From Planctomycetota bacterium (GTDB taxonomy: Bacteria; Planctomycetota; Phycisphaerae; Sedimentisphaerales; Anaerohalosphaeraceae), in the NCBI GenBank assembly GCA_030637065.1, contig DAOVVQ010000258.1, positions 1 to 5,581 of the forward strand: DNA of 5,581 bases, written 5' to 3'. How positions within the stretch are numbered: the first letter of the stretch is position 1; each line of letters starts with the position of its first letter. Below are positions 1 through 5,581 of this stretch, piece after piece. The notes beneath the pieces were generated by a model. The model did no database searches. It saw only the letters and a list, made by a program, of their open reading frames with translations, and was not told the DNA's origin. The position numbers and the translations under genes are program-made.

Positions 1-1073
1 AAGATGTTACGGACGTTAATGAGAAACTCATCGCCCGCGTCTTCAAAGAGATCCTCGACGTCGACGTTTCCCTGCCCATAACGCGAATAAGCTACGCCGA
101 TTCGGTGGAGAACTACGGCATCGACCGGCCCGACCTGCGTTTCGACATGAAGTTAAAGGACATCACCGACATCGCGGCTGATTCATCGTTTAAGGTCTTT
201 AGCTCGACCGTCGAAAAGGGCGGCATAGTCAAGGGCCTGTGCGCACCGGGCGGAGCGAAATTCTCCCGGAGCGATATCGAAAAGACGCTCACCGGTTTCG
301 TGGCCGAATACGGTGCAAAGGGCCTGGCGTGGTTCAAGGTCGCAAAGGACGAATCCGGCGACGGCATTAAGCTGGCAAGCAGTATCGCCAAGTTCTTCAC
401 AGCCGACCAGCACGCCGCGATCATCGAACGATTCGGCGCAAACGACGGCGATGTGATACTGATGGTCGCCGACAAAAAGGACACCGTCAACAAGTCCCTG
501 GCCCCGTTGAGGGTCAAGTTGGGCGCCGAACTCGGTTTGTATGAAAAGGACCGGTTCGAGTTCGTATGGGTCGTCGATTTTCCGCTGCTCGAGTGGAACG
601 AGGACGCCAACCGCTACGACAGCCTGCACCATCCCTTCACCGCGCCAACCGAAGAGGATTTGCCCAAGCTCGAATCCGACCCGGGCAACATCAACTCCCA
701 GGCCTACGACCTCGTCGTCAACGGCTCGGAAGTCGGCGGCGGTAGCATTCGTATCCACGACCCGAATACGCAGGCAAAGATTTTCGACCTGCTCAATATC
801 TCCAAGGCCCAGGCCCAGGACAGGTTCGGATTCTTTCTCAAGGCGCTCGAGTACGGGGCCCCGCCGCATGGCGGAATCGCTTTCGGCCTCGACCGCCTGG
901 TCATGCTGCTGACCGGCACCGACAACATTCGCGACGTGATAGCCTTCCCGAAGACCCAGCGCGGACAGTGTCTGCTTACCGATGCGCCAAGCGAGGTCGA
1001 CCAGGCCCAACTTGACGAGCTGAACCTAAGGACCCAGAAGCACAGCCATCAGGCAGAGCAAGAGACAGAATAA
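1..1073 (+). CDS. aspS: Aspartyl-tRNA synthetase, C-terminal part (5' end outside window)
   Basis: Class II aminoacyl-tRNA synthetase that charges tRNA with aspartate in the cytoplasm. The frame is open from base 3, giving 356 residues, roughly the last 60% of a bacterial-type enzyme of about 590 residues. The GTG at 105 lies inside the gene (SYADSVENYGIDRPDLRF is a core AspRS segment) and is not the start. Next come the bacterial-specific GAD insertion domain (about 140-520), the catalytic segments WVVDFPLLEW and LHHPFTAP, EVGGGSIRIH (729-758), and motif 3 FGLDRLVMLLTG with its ATP-binding arginine at 894-896, followed by NIRDVIAFPK. The end (LTDAPSEVDQAQLDELNLR) is typical of the family. 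The N-terminal anticodon-binding OB-fold and motifs 1 and 2 are missing only because of the window edge, so discriminating and non-discriminating (Asp/Asn) types cannot be told apart. A kinase gene follows after 15 bases and is probably co-transcribed. Confidence 0.97.
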   Translation, partial: DVTDVNEKLIARVFKEILDVDVSLPITRISYADSVENYGIDRPDLRFDMKLKDITDIAADSSFKVFSSTVEKGGIVKGLCAPGGAKFSRSDIEKTLTGFVAEYGAKGLAWFKVAKDESGDGIKLASSIAKFFTADQHAAIIERFGANDGDVILMVADKKDTVNKSLAPLRVKLGAELGLYEKDRFEFVWVVDFPLLEWNEDANRYDSLHHPFTAPTEEDLPKLESDPGNINSQAYDLVVNGSEVGGGSIRIHDPNTQAKIFDLLNISKAQAQDRFGFFLKALEYGAPPHGGIAFGLDRLVMLLTGTDNIRDVIAFPKTQRGQCLLTDAPSEVDQAQLDELNLRTQKHSHQAEQETE

Positions 1074-1088
1074 AACGGTGCGCAAAAA

Positions 1089-2798
1089 ATGTTTAAGATT
1101 AAACAACTGCGCCATCTGATCGACAAGGCCCTGAGCCTGGCGAGGCTAAAGCCGCTGTCATTAGCCGACAAGTGCCGCCTCCAGTTCGGCGGTGCCGTGC
1201 TCTTTAGTCTGACCCTCGCACTAATGATCCCGTACTTCTGGATGAGCAAGCTCGTCGAAAAGAGCCTGCTCGACGCCGGTCGTGCCGTAAGTGACACCGT
1301 TTTCGAGCGACACTTCCAGATCGACACCTCGCAAAAAGGCCTCGCCCGCCTCGAAGAAAGCGGGATCGAGCGCGAAGCCGAAGACCTCGCCGTCAGATGG
1401 CTCCGCCTTAACGAACCCGATCAGGACCAGGACCCGGGCGTAACCACACGCCAACTCGATGCCATCGAAAAGCTCTCCTCCGACGAGCAGCGTTACGACT
1501 ACGCCTGGCTCGACATGGGCTCTCTGATCGCGAGAAATAATTACGTCAAGATCGTTCGGGCTACCGATTCGTGCATGAGCTGCCATCGTCCGCAGGGCTC
1601 GGCGGCGGCATTTAACAAAAATCAGGTCGTCGGCGCCATCATCGTCAATACCCCCGCGCGAGAGATCGCCAGGACGATCCTCATGAACCGGATATGGACG
1701 ATCGTTGCGGGCCTGCTGGCTGCTACCGGAGCGATGGTCGCGTTTTACACCATTGCCCAGCGGATCATCCTGAGCCCAATCCGCCAGTTGCGCGCCCTGG
1801 TCAGCAACGTCGCCGAGGGCAACCTCGACGCCAGAAGCGTAATAAAAACCGGCGACGAGTACGAAAGGCTCTCCGACGCCTTTAACGACATGCTCGACGG
1901 CCTCCAGGAATCGCAGGAAAAACTCCGGCAGGCCAACAAGCAGCTCGACGCAAAGATAGCCCAGTTGTCCGATCGCAACATCGAACTGTTTAAGGCCAAC
2001 AAGCTAAAGAGCGAATTCCTGGCCAATATGAGCCACGAGTTCAGAACGCCGCTTAACGCCATTCTCGGATTCGCCCAGATACTCCGCGAAAAGCCCGAGG
2101 CCGACATTGAAAAGTCCAAACGTTATGCCGAAAACATTATCGCCAGCGGCAGGGCGCTTTTGAACATGATCAACGACCTGCTCGAACTGGCCAAGGCCGA
2201 GGCAGGCAAGATCAGCCTGAGAGTCCAGAAGGGCAGCATCCAGGAGCTTTGCCAGGGCCTTGTGGCCTTCTTTTCGCCGCTTACCGAGCAAAAAATGATC
2301 AAGCTCAGGCTCAATATCTCGCCTGATATCCCCCTCGTACAGACCGACCACGGAAAGGTCCAGCAGATCCTCTATAATCTTCTGAGCAACGCGATAAAGT
2401 TTACCCCGGAGGGGGGAAGGGTGCAGATTTCCGCGGCAATGCCCGACGATATGACGGTGAGGATCTCCGTCGCGGATACAGGTTCGGGTATCGCCGAGGA
2501 AAATCGCGACAAGATATTCGAGAAATTCCGCCAGATCGACGGCTCGATCACGCGCCAGGGCGATGGGACGGGGCTGGGGCTTGCGATCTGCAAAGAACTC
2601 GCCGAGCTGCTGGCGGGAACGATCTCCGTCGAGAGCGAGCAGGGCGCCGGATCGACGTTTCACCTGGACATACCCGTCAATCTTCCCACTCCTGCGCAGG
2701 CGAACGAACCGGATCGCCAGGCTACCGCCACATCCAATCCAGATAACACCGGTAGTGACGGCAAAGCAGCCCCACCGACCGCATCGCAAGTATCGTAA
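1089..2798 (+). CDS. Membrane sensor histidine kinase with periplasmic CxxCH (DUF3365/Tll0287-like) domain, HAMP, HisKA, HATPase
   Basis: Complete 569-residue inner-membrane sensor kinase. A basic N-terminus precedes TM1 (about 31-53). A periplasmic region of about 150 residues holds C162-M-S-C165-H166, a c-type heme attachment motif, then a VGAIIVNTP segment as in DUF3365-type sensors. TM2 (about 202-225) leads to HAMP (about 220-275) and a coiled coil (about 270-305). HisKA has the H-box FLANMSHEFRTPLN with phospho-acceptor H316. The ATPase domain has an N-box (N430, N434), G1 DTGSG (463-467), an F-box (F477, F480) and G2 GDGTGLGL (491-498). The catalytic fold ends near residue 530; the last ~39 residues are a Pro/Thr/Ala/Asn-rich tail. 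There is no receiver domain and no adjacent regulator gene. The ATG at 1089 keeps TM1 intact and has GGTG eight bases upstream as a modest ribosome binding site. The likely input is redox or a small ligand sensed by bound heme; this is inferred. Confidence 0.93.
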   Translation: MFKIKQLRHLIDKALSLARLKPLSLADKCRLQFGGAVLFSLTLALMIPYFWMSKLVEKSLLDAGRAVSDTVFERHFQIDTSQKGLARLEESGIEREAEDLAVRWLRLNEPDQDQDPGVTTRQLDAIEKLSSDEQRYDYAWLDMGSLIARNNYVKIVRATDSCMSCHRPQGSAAAFNKNQVVGAIIVNTPAREIARTILMNRIWTIVAGLLAATGAMVAFYTIAQRIILSPIRQLRALVSNVAEGNLDARSVIKTGDEYERLSDAFNDMLDGLQESQEKLRQANKQLDAKIAQLSDRNIELFKANKLKSEFLANMSHEFRTPLNAILGFAQILREKPEADIEKSKRYAENIIASGRALLNMINDLLELAKAEAGKISLRVQKGSIQELCQGLVAFFSPLTEQKMIKLRLNISPDIPLVQTDHGKVQQILYNLLSNAIKFTPEGGRVQISAAMPDDMTVRISVADTGSGIAEENRDKIFEKFRQIDGSITRQGDGTGLGLAICKELAELLAGTISVESEQGAGSTFHLDIPVNLPTPAQANEPDRQATATSNPDNTGSDGKAAPPTASQVS

Positions 2799-3648
2799 CA
2801 CACAGTGCAATAATGTTAAGCACCAGATGAAGAGCTACCATGTCCGGCCTGACGCTATGGAGCTGCCCGTAACCTGTAACCTCGAACTGTAGAAACGCCG
2901 CGGCAACAGTCAGCCCGCCGGCAAGCGCATACGGTCCCGGACACCGCAGCGCCGACGCATAGATCAGATCGTATCGAAACACAAGCCAGGGCCTCTCCGT
3001 TACCGCCATGATCATGATCACCCCGGGCAGCATGAACGGGCCGCCGAGCATTACGCAGTGCAGCAGCCACTGATGCTCGACACCCATCTTTTGAAGCAGG
3101 GTAGCGGCAATAAAAAAAGGAAAACAGGCCAGCAGAACCGCAACGATAAACAGGTAGGTCGACTTGATGACATTGCCAAGGAAATCAAACCCGCGACCGA
3201 CCGTCACATCCGGCAGGTCGTCAGGGTAAAATGCGGTAGACGACACGGTTTCCTTGTAATACCAAAACAGGTAGCCCCATGCCAGTACAGTGGTTATCTG
3301 GCCGATGATCAACTGAACGCGAAAACCTTGTCCGCTGGGACTGACCACGGAAAAAGAAAAATCCGTATGACCGACGAAGAACTTTATTGCAATAGCGGTA
3401 ACCGCCGCCAACAGGCCGGCTGTGTTCTCCGGGATCGTCAGTGTTTTCCAGAAGTCGACCAGGGCCGCCCGGTAGTAACCTTCGATCGGCTTGCCGGGAT
3501 CGACTTTGACCTTCTGGGCCTTATCACCGTCACGATCCGGTATAATAAACTGCTGGCTGCAGCGCGTACATCTGGCGGTCCTGCCGGCGTGCCTTTCATG
3601 AAACCCGCACAGATTGCCGCAGCCGGGACATTTAAATGTGATCGTCAT
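2722..3648 (-). CDS. Zinc-ribbon, six-TM membrane protein of unknown function (paralog B)
   Basis: A 308-residue protein that I cannot assign to a named gene. The N-terminus is a zinc-ribbon with C7-x2-C10 and C27-x2-C30, plus an extra C14, around AGRTARCTRC. A hydrophilic linker (about 38-70) leads to about six predicted membrane segments near 75-95, 112-131, 163-184, 193-216, 237-256 and 270-292, so both ends probably face the cytoplasm. A short motif after TM2, LFWYYKETVSSTAF then DDLPD (143-147), and the end GLLCRHYRCYLDW are shared with the upstream paralog at 3761-4675. The ribbon region is about 73% identical between the two and the rest is more diverged. The ATG is supported by AGAGG six bases upstream and by alignment with the paralog's start. 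The stop lies inside the convergent kinase gene (77-base overlap), yet the C-terminus aligns to the paralog's end, so it is genuine. Last gene of the pilT-led set in view. Confidence 0.88.
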   Translation of the reverse strand: MTITFKCPGCGNLCGFHERHAGRTARCTRCSQQFIIPDRDGDKAQKVKVDPGKPIEGYYRAALVDFWKTLTIPENTAGLLAAVTAIAIKFFVGHTDFSFSVVSPSGQGFRVQLIIGQITTVLAWGYLFWYYKETVSSTAFYPDDLPDVTVGRGFDFLGNVIKSTYLFIVAVLLACFPFFIAATLLQKMGVEHQWLLHCVMLGGPFMLPGVIMIMAVTERPWLVFRYDLIYASALRCPGPYALAGGLTVAAAFLQFEVTGYGQLHSVRPDMVALHLVLNIIALCVTILAMRSVGLLCRHYRCYLDWMWR

Positions 3649-3654
3649 CTGAAA

Positions 3655-3659
3655 CCTCT
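3655..3659 (-). promoter_or_regulatory. Ribosome binding site for the 308-residue membrane protein
   Basis: Read on the minus strand this is AGAGG, six bases (TTTCAG) before the ATG at 3648. It is the clearest Shine-Dalgarno match in the window. By comparison, the paralog at 4675 has only AAGG ten bases upstream (4686-4689), and the kinase at 1089 has only GGTG (1077-1080) at a spacing of eight. Confidence 0.6.
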
Positions 3660-3667
3660 GAAAAGCT

Positions 3668-3696
3668 ATAATACCTTTGCTACGGTCGTTGTTTTT
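3668..3696 (-). promoter_or_regulatory. Possible promoter for the 308-residue membrane protein (weak)
   Basis: Read on the minus strand, TATTAT at 3673-3668 resembles a -10 hexamer and sits 19 bases before the start codon. The hexamer 17 bases further upstream (AAAAAC, 3696-3691) is a poor -35 match and lies within the inverted repeat at 3689-3709. A start of transcription near 3661 would give a very short leader that still contains the AGAGG site. Read-through from the upstream pilT set is an equally good explanation for expression. Confidence 0.22.
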
Positions 3697-3709
3697 GGAA
3701 CAAAAACAA
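3689..3709. repeat. Perfect 9-bp inverted repeat, candidate operator
   Basis: Arms TTGTTTTTG (3689-3697) and CAAAAACAA (3701-3709) are perfect complements around a 3-base centre GAA. The element lies in the 112-base gap between the two paralogous membrane protein genes, about 40 bases before the start of the downstream one, and overlaps the position a -35 box would occupy. No T-run follows on either strand and the stem is A/T-rich, so a protein-binding palindrome seems more likely than a terminator. The inverted repeat is directly visible; its role is inferred. Confidence 0.45.
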
Positions 3710-3727
3710 ACCTGGCACCGGAATACA

Positions 3728-3742
3728 CCCTGTTTTTCAGGG
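3728..3742. repeat. Short inverted repeat (5-bp stem, T5 loop) just after the upstream paralog gene
   Basis: CCCTG (3728-3732) and CAGGG (3738-3742) flank TTTTT. It lies about 19 bases past the stop codon of the 304-residue membrane protein, in the direction of its transcription, so it could act as a weak transcript-end hairpin or RNA-processing stem. The minus-strand sequence after it (TGTATTCCGG) has no T-tract, so it is not a canonical intrinsic terminator. Confidence 0.25.
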
Positions 3743-3760
3743 AAACCATCTAAAACCGCC

Positions 3761-4675
3761 TTATTCCTGCCATGTCATGTGGCAACTGTAATGTCGGTAG
3801 AACAGCCCGGTCGTCCGCATGGCAAGTACCGCAAGCATCGCCGCAGCAATATCCGCCGAAAGAAGTGTTGCTGTTTCAGCCGGGCTTTGGCCTATATCGA
3901 GGCCGTAGGCAAACGTCTTCCACTGAAAAAAGGCGGCGGCGATAACCATCAACGCCGGTACGAGGTAAGCTGAAAACGCCTTTACGATCGGGCGGATGAG
4001 GTAGTTCGGATGAGTCAGCATATTCAGATCGCCGCCCACCGCCATCGTCAAAACTGCGATCGGAAAGACAAAGAGTCCGGCTGTCGACAGTGCGTACAAA
4101 AGCCATGTCGCCTGTATCTGTAATTTTATCAACGTCAGCCCGACGACAATAAAAGGCACCTGGACCACCGTCAGGGCCACAAAGAAATTGTAAAGACTGC
4201 TTAGGGCGCTGCCGACAAGTCTTGCCGGCGTGCCCATGTCAATGTCGGGCAGGTCATTGTCGCCGAATGCCGCCGAACAAACTATTTCCATATAATACCA
4301 GAATAAACAGCCCATCATCCCCGCCGCCATTATCAGGCCAAAAGGCACATAGAGCCGTACTCTGACCAGATACAAGTCGCAGTTTTGGTGCCGGACCACG
4401 AATTTCAGGCACACCAGAAGCGCGACAAAGAGCAGACCGGTCGCATTTTTCCAATTGAGAAATGTTTCCCGGACGCCTTTAACCGCTGCGGCGAAGAATC
4501 CCGGTATCGGGTCGTCATATTGAAATTCGATCTCGATTTTTTCGGCGGGCAGGTCGTTTTCGGAGGGTATTACGAACTGCTGGTTGCATCGCATGCACCT
4601 GGCTGTCCTGCCGGCATACCTGCCCCTGAAGGCACAGATCCCCCCACATCCGGGACAGTCAAACGTGATCGTCAT
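3761..4675 (-). CDS. Zinc-ribbon, six-TM membrane protein of unknown function (paralog A)
   Basis: A 304-residue protein, paralog of the gene at 2722-3648 and not recognised as a named family. It has the same N-terminal zinc-ribbon: C7-x2-C10, C14, then C27-x2-C30 in AGRTARCMRC, ending QQFVIP. An acidic linker (about 38-58) precedes about six membrane segments near 78-95, 107-128, 160-183, 191-213, 233-252 and 272-291. The motif LFWYYMEIVCSAAF followed by NDLPD comes after TM2, and the end is GLFYRHYSCHMTW, both matching the paralog. It starts 15 bases after the stop of the pilT-family gene, which suggests co-transcription with it. AAGG lies ten bases before the ATG. Roles that fit a cytoplasmic ribbon on a polytopic membrane domain include a scaffold or envelope factor, possibly linked to the pilus motor. 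That is context only; no catalytic motif is seen. Confidence 0.9.
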   Translation of the reverse strand: MTITFDCPGCGGICAFRGRYAGRTARCMRCNQQFVIPSENDLPAEKIEIEFQYDDPIPGFFAAAVKGVRETFLNWKNATGLLFVALLVCLKFVVRHQNCDLYLVRVRLYVPFGLIMAAGMMGCLFWYYMEIVCSAAFGDNDLPDIDMGTPARLVGSALSSLYNFFVALTVVQVPFIVVGLTLIKLQIQATWLLYALSTAGLFVFPIAVLTMAVGGDLNMLTHPNYLIRPIVKAFSAYLVPALMVIAAAFFQWKTFAYGLDIGQSPAETATLLSADIAAAMLAVLAMRTTGLFYRHYSCHMTWQE

Positions 4676-4690
4676 TAAAGTTCGGCCTTA

Positions 4691-5581
4691 CTAATGCTCT
4701 ATGTCCATATCGGTATTCATCGCGTCGATGAAACACTTAAGGTCGTTGGCCCATTTCTGTGCTTCGAGCAGATCGATCTGGCCCGCTTTGACCAGTCGGG
4801 CCAGGTGCCTTTCCATCGTTATCATTTTTTCGTCGGGCTGGTTCTTTGTCTTGGTCTGGAGTTGTGAGTATATCTGCTCGACCTTTCCCTTGCGAATCAG
4901 GTTTGCAATGGCGTAGTTGTTGTTGAGAACCTCCATGGCGATTACTCTTCCCACGCCGTTTTTCCTTGGTATGAGTTTCTGGCTGATCACGTAAGCCAGC
5001 CCTAAGGAGAGCTGGTTTCGCACTTCATCCTGCCTTGCGGGCGGGAAAAAATCCAGGATCCGGGTGACAGAACCGGTAGCATCGCGGGTGTGCAGGGTGG
5101 AAAAGACCAGGTGTCCGGTTTCGGCGGCGGTAAGGGTCATCGAAACCGTCTCGGCGTCTCGCATCTCGCCGACGAAGATTATATCCGGGTCCTCCCGCAT
5201 CATGGCTCTCAGGCCCTCGTAAAAAGTCTCCAGGTCCCGGCCAACTTCCCGCTGGGAGATCATCGAGTTTTTCTGGCTTAACAGATATTCGATCGGCTCT
5301 TCTAATGTAATGATCCTGCAAGCGCGGTTTTCGTTGATCCGTTCGATGAGTGAGGCGATCGTCGTACTCTTTCCGGCGCCGGTTATACCGGTAAACAGGA
5401 CCAACCCGTGCGTTCGGCGAACGACGTCATGCCACATCGTGTTCGGAAATCCGATGTCCTCGGGCTTGGGTATGTCCAGACCAAGCGCCCGAATGGCCGC
5501 CGCTATTCCGTCATTGTCGCGGAATACGTTTATTCGAAACTGCAAGTCGCCGAACCGGTGCGAGCTGTCAGCGCTGCTTTC
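4691..5581 (-). CDS. pilT: PilT-family type IV pilus retraction ATPase (5' end outside window)
   Basis: Hexameric cytoplasmic ATPase that powers pilus retraction and twitching in the GspE/PilT family. The frame stays open to the window edge (…SSHRFGDLQFRINVFR), so the TTG at 5545 is internal and the N-terminal part of the PAS-like domain is missing. Counting from that TTG: Walker A GITGAGKST (53-61), Asp-box RIITLEEPIEY (77-87), Walker B DPDIIFVGEMRD (119-130) and His-box TAAETGHLVFSTLHT (139-153). These are followed by ILDFFPPARQDEVRNQLS, the GVGRVIAMEVL strand, and a C-terminal helical region with AIANLIRKGK. Compared with textbook PilT, Walker A has Ile for Pro and Ala for Ser, the Asp-box has Glu for Asp, and AIRNLIRE reads AIANLIRK. 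The overall match favours PilT over PilB or GspE (no tetracysteine zinc motif is seen). PilU or another PilT paralog remains possible. Likely first visible gene of a set with the two zinc-ribbon membrane proteins. Confidence 0.93.
   Translation of the reverse strand, partial: ESSADSSHRFGDLQFRINVFRDNDGIAAAIRALGLDIPKPEDIGFPNTMWHDVVRRTHGLVLFTGITGAGKSTTIASLIERINENRACRIITLEEPIEYLLSQKNSMISQREVGRDLETFYEGLRAMMREDPDIIFVGEMRDAETVSMTLTAAETGHLVFSTLHTRDATGSVTRILDFFPPARQDEVRNQLSLGLAYVISQKLIPRKNGVGRVIAMEVLNNNYAIANLIRKGKVEQIYSQLQTKTKNQPDEKMITMERHLARLVKAGQIDLLEAQKWANDLKCFIDAMNTDMDIEH

Noticed and set aside
183..1010. 275-codon minus-strand open frame inside aspS
   Set aside because: It is a shadow of aspS, whose plus-strand frame holds all the family motifs; the antisense product has no recognisable domain.
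2691..2700. 10-bp palindrome CCTGCGCAGG just beyond the stop of the minus-strand gene, considered as a terminator
   Set aside because: It has no loop and no following T-tract, and it lies within the kinase coding sequence, so it is probably chance.
2004..2810. 268-codon minus-strand open frame inside the kinase gene
   Set aside because: It lies opposite the conserved HisKA/HATPase coding region and would also overlap the true minus-strand gene at 2722-3648 in a different frame.
2563..2892. 109-codon plus-strand open frame spanning the kinase end and the convergent gene
   Set aside because: It is an out-of-frame shadow, highly basic, with no domain or ribosome site, over two supported genes.
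3728..3742. CCCTG-TTTTT-CAGGG as an intrinsic terminator
   Set aside because: The stem is only 5 bp and no U-run follows on the minus-strand transcript; kept only as a low-confidence inverted repeat.
3058..3753. 231-codon plus-strand open frame opposite the 308-residue membrane protein
   Set aside because: It is antisense to a gene with a paralog, zinc-ribbon and membrane segments. Its own product is basic and featureless, and it runs into the intergenic gap.
5543..5545. TTG as a true start of the pilT-family gene
   Set aside because: The frame stays open to the window edge, and upstream codons continue plausible PilT N-terminal sequence before RINVFR, so the gene is simply cut by the window.

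Overview
The window looks like ordinary chromosomal DNA from a moderately GC-rich bacterium. The two membrane proteins on the minus strand begin with a zinc-ribbon of the form CPGCG...AGRTARCxRC...IP. I associate that pattern with Planctomycetota and their PVC relatives, so a planctomycete-like host is my best guess. It rests on family knowledge and is not proven by the sequence. I see no mobile element, CRISPR array, tRNA or rRNA.

Plus strand, 1-2798: the window opens inside an aspartyl-tRNA synthetase gene (aspS, C-terminal 356 residues). After a 15-base gap, in the same reading frame, comes a complete 569-residue membrane sensor histidine kinase. Its periplasmic domain carries a CxxCH heme-attachment motif (DUF3365/Tll0287-like), followed by HAMP, HisKA and HATPase domains. 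No response regulator is visible nearby, so the kinase looks like an orphan that shares a transcript with aspS.

Minus strand, 5581-2722: the genes run from right to left. First is a PilT-family type IV pilus retraction ATPase, cut at its 5' end by the window edge. After 15 bases comes a 304-residue protein with an N-terminal zinc-ribbon and about six membrane segments. After a further 112 bases comes its 308-residue paralog. The pair is a tandem duplication of a gene family I cannot name, and its position downstream of pilT hints at a pilus or envelope role.

The two gene sets converge. The last 77 bases of the kinase gene are also the antisense coding strand for the C-terminus of the 308-residue protein. 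The only sizeable intergenic stretch (3649-3760) holds a perfect 9-bp inverted repeat, a short hairpin, a possible -10 element and a good ribosome binding site, so the last gene may have its own promoter and operator. The best leads are the pilT-linked zinc-ribbon membrane pair, the heme-type sensor kinase behind aspS, and the convergent coding overlap.
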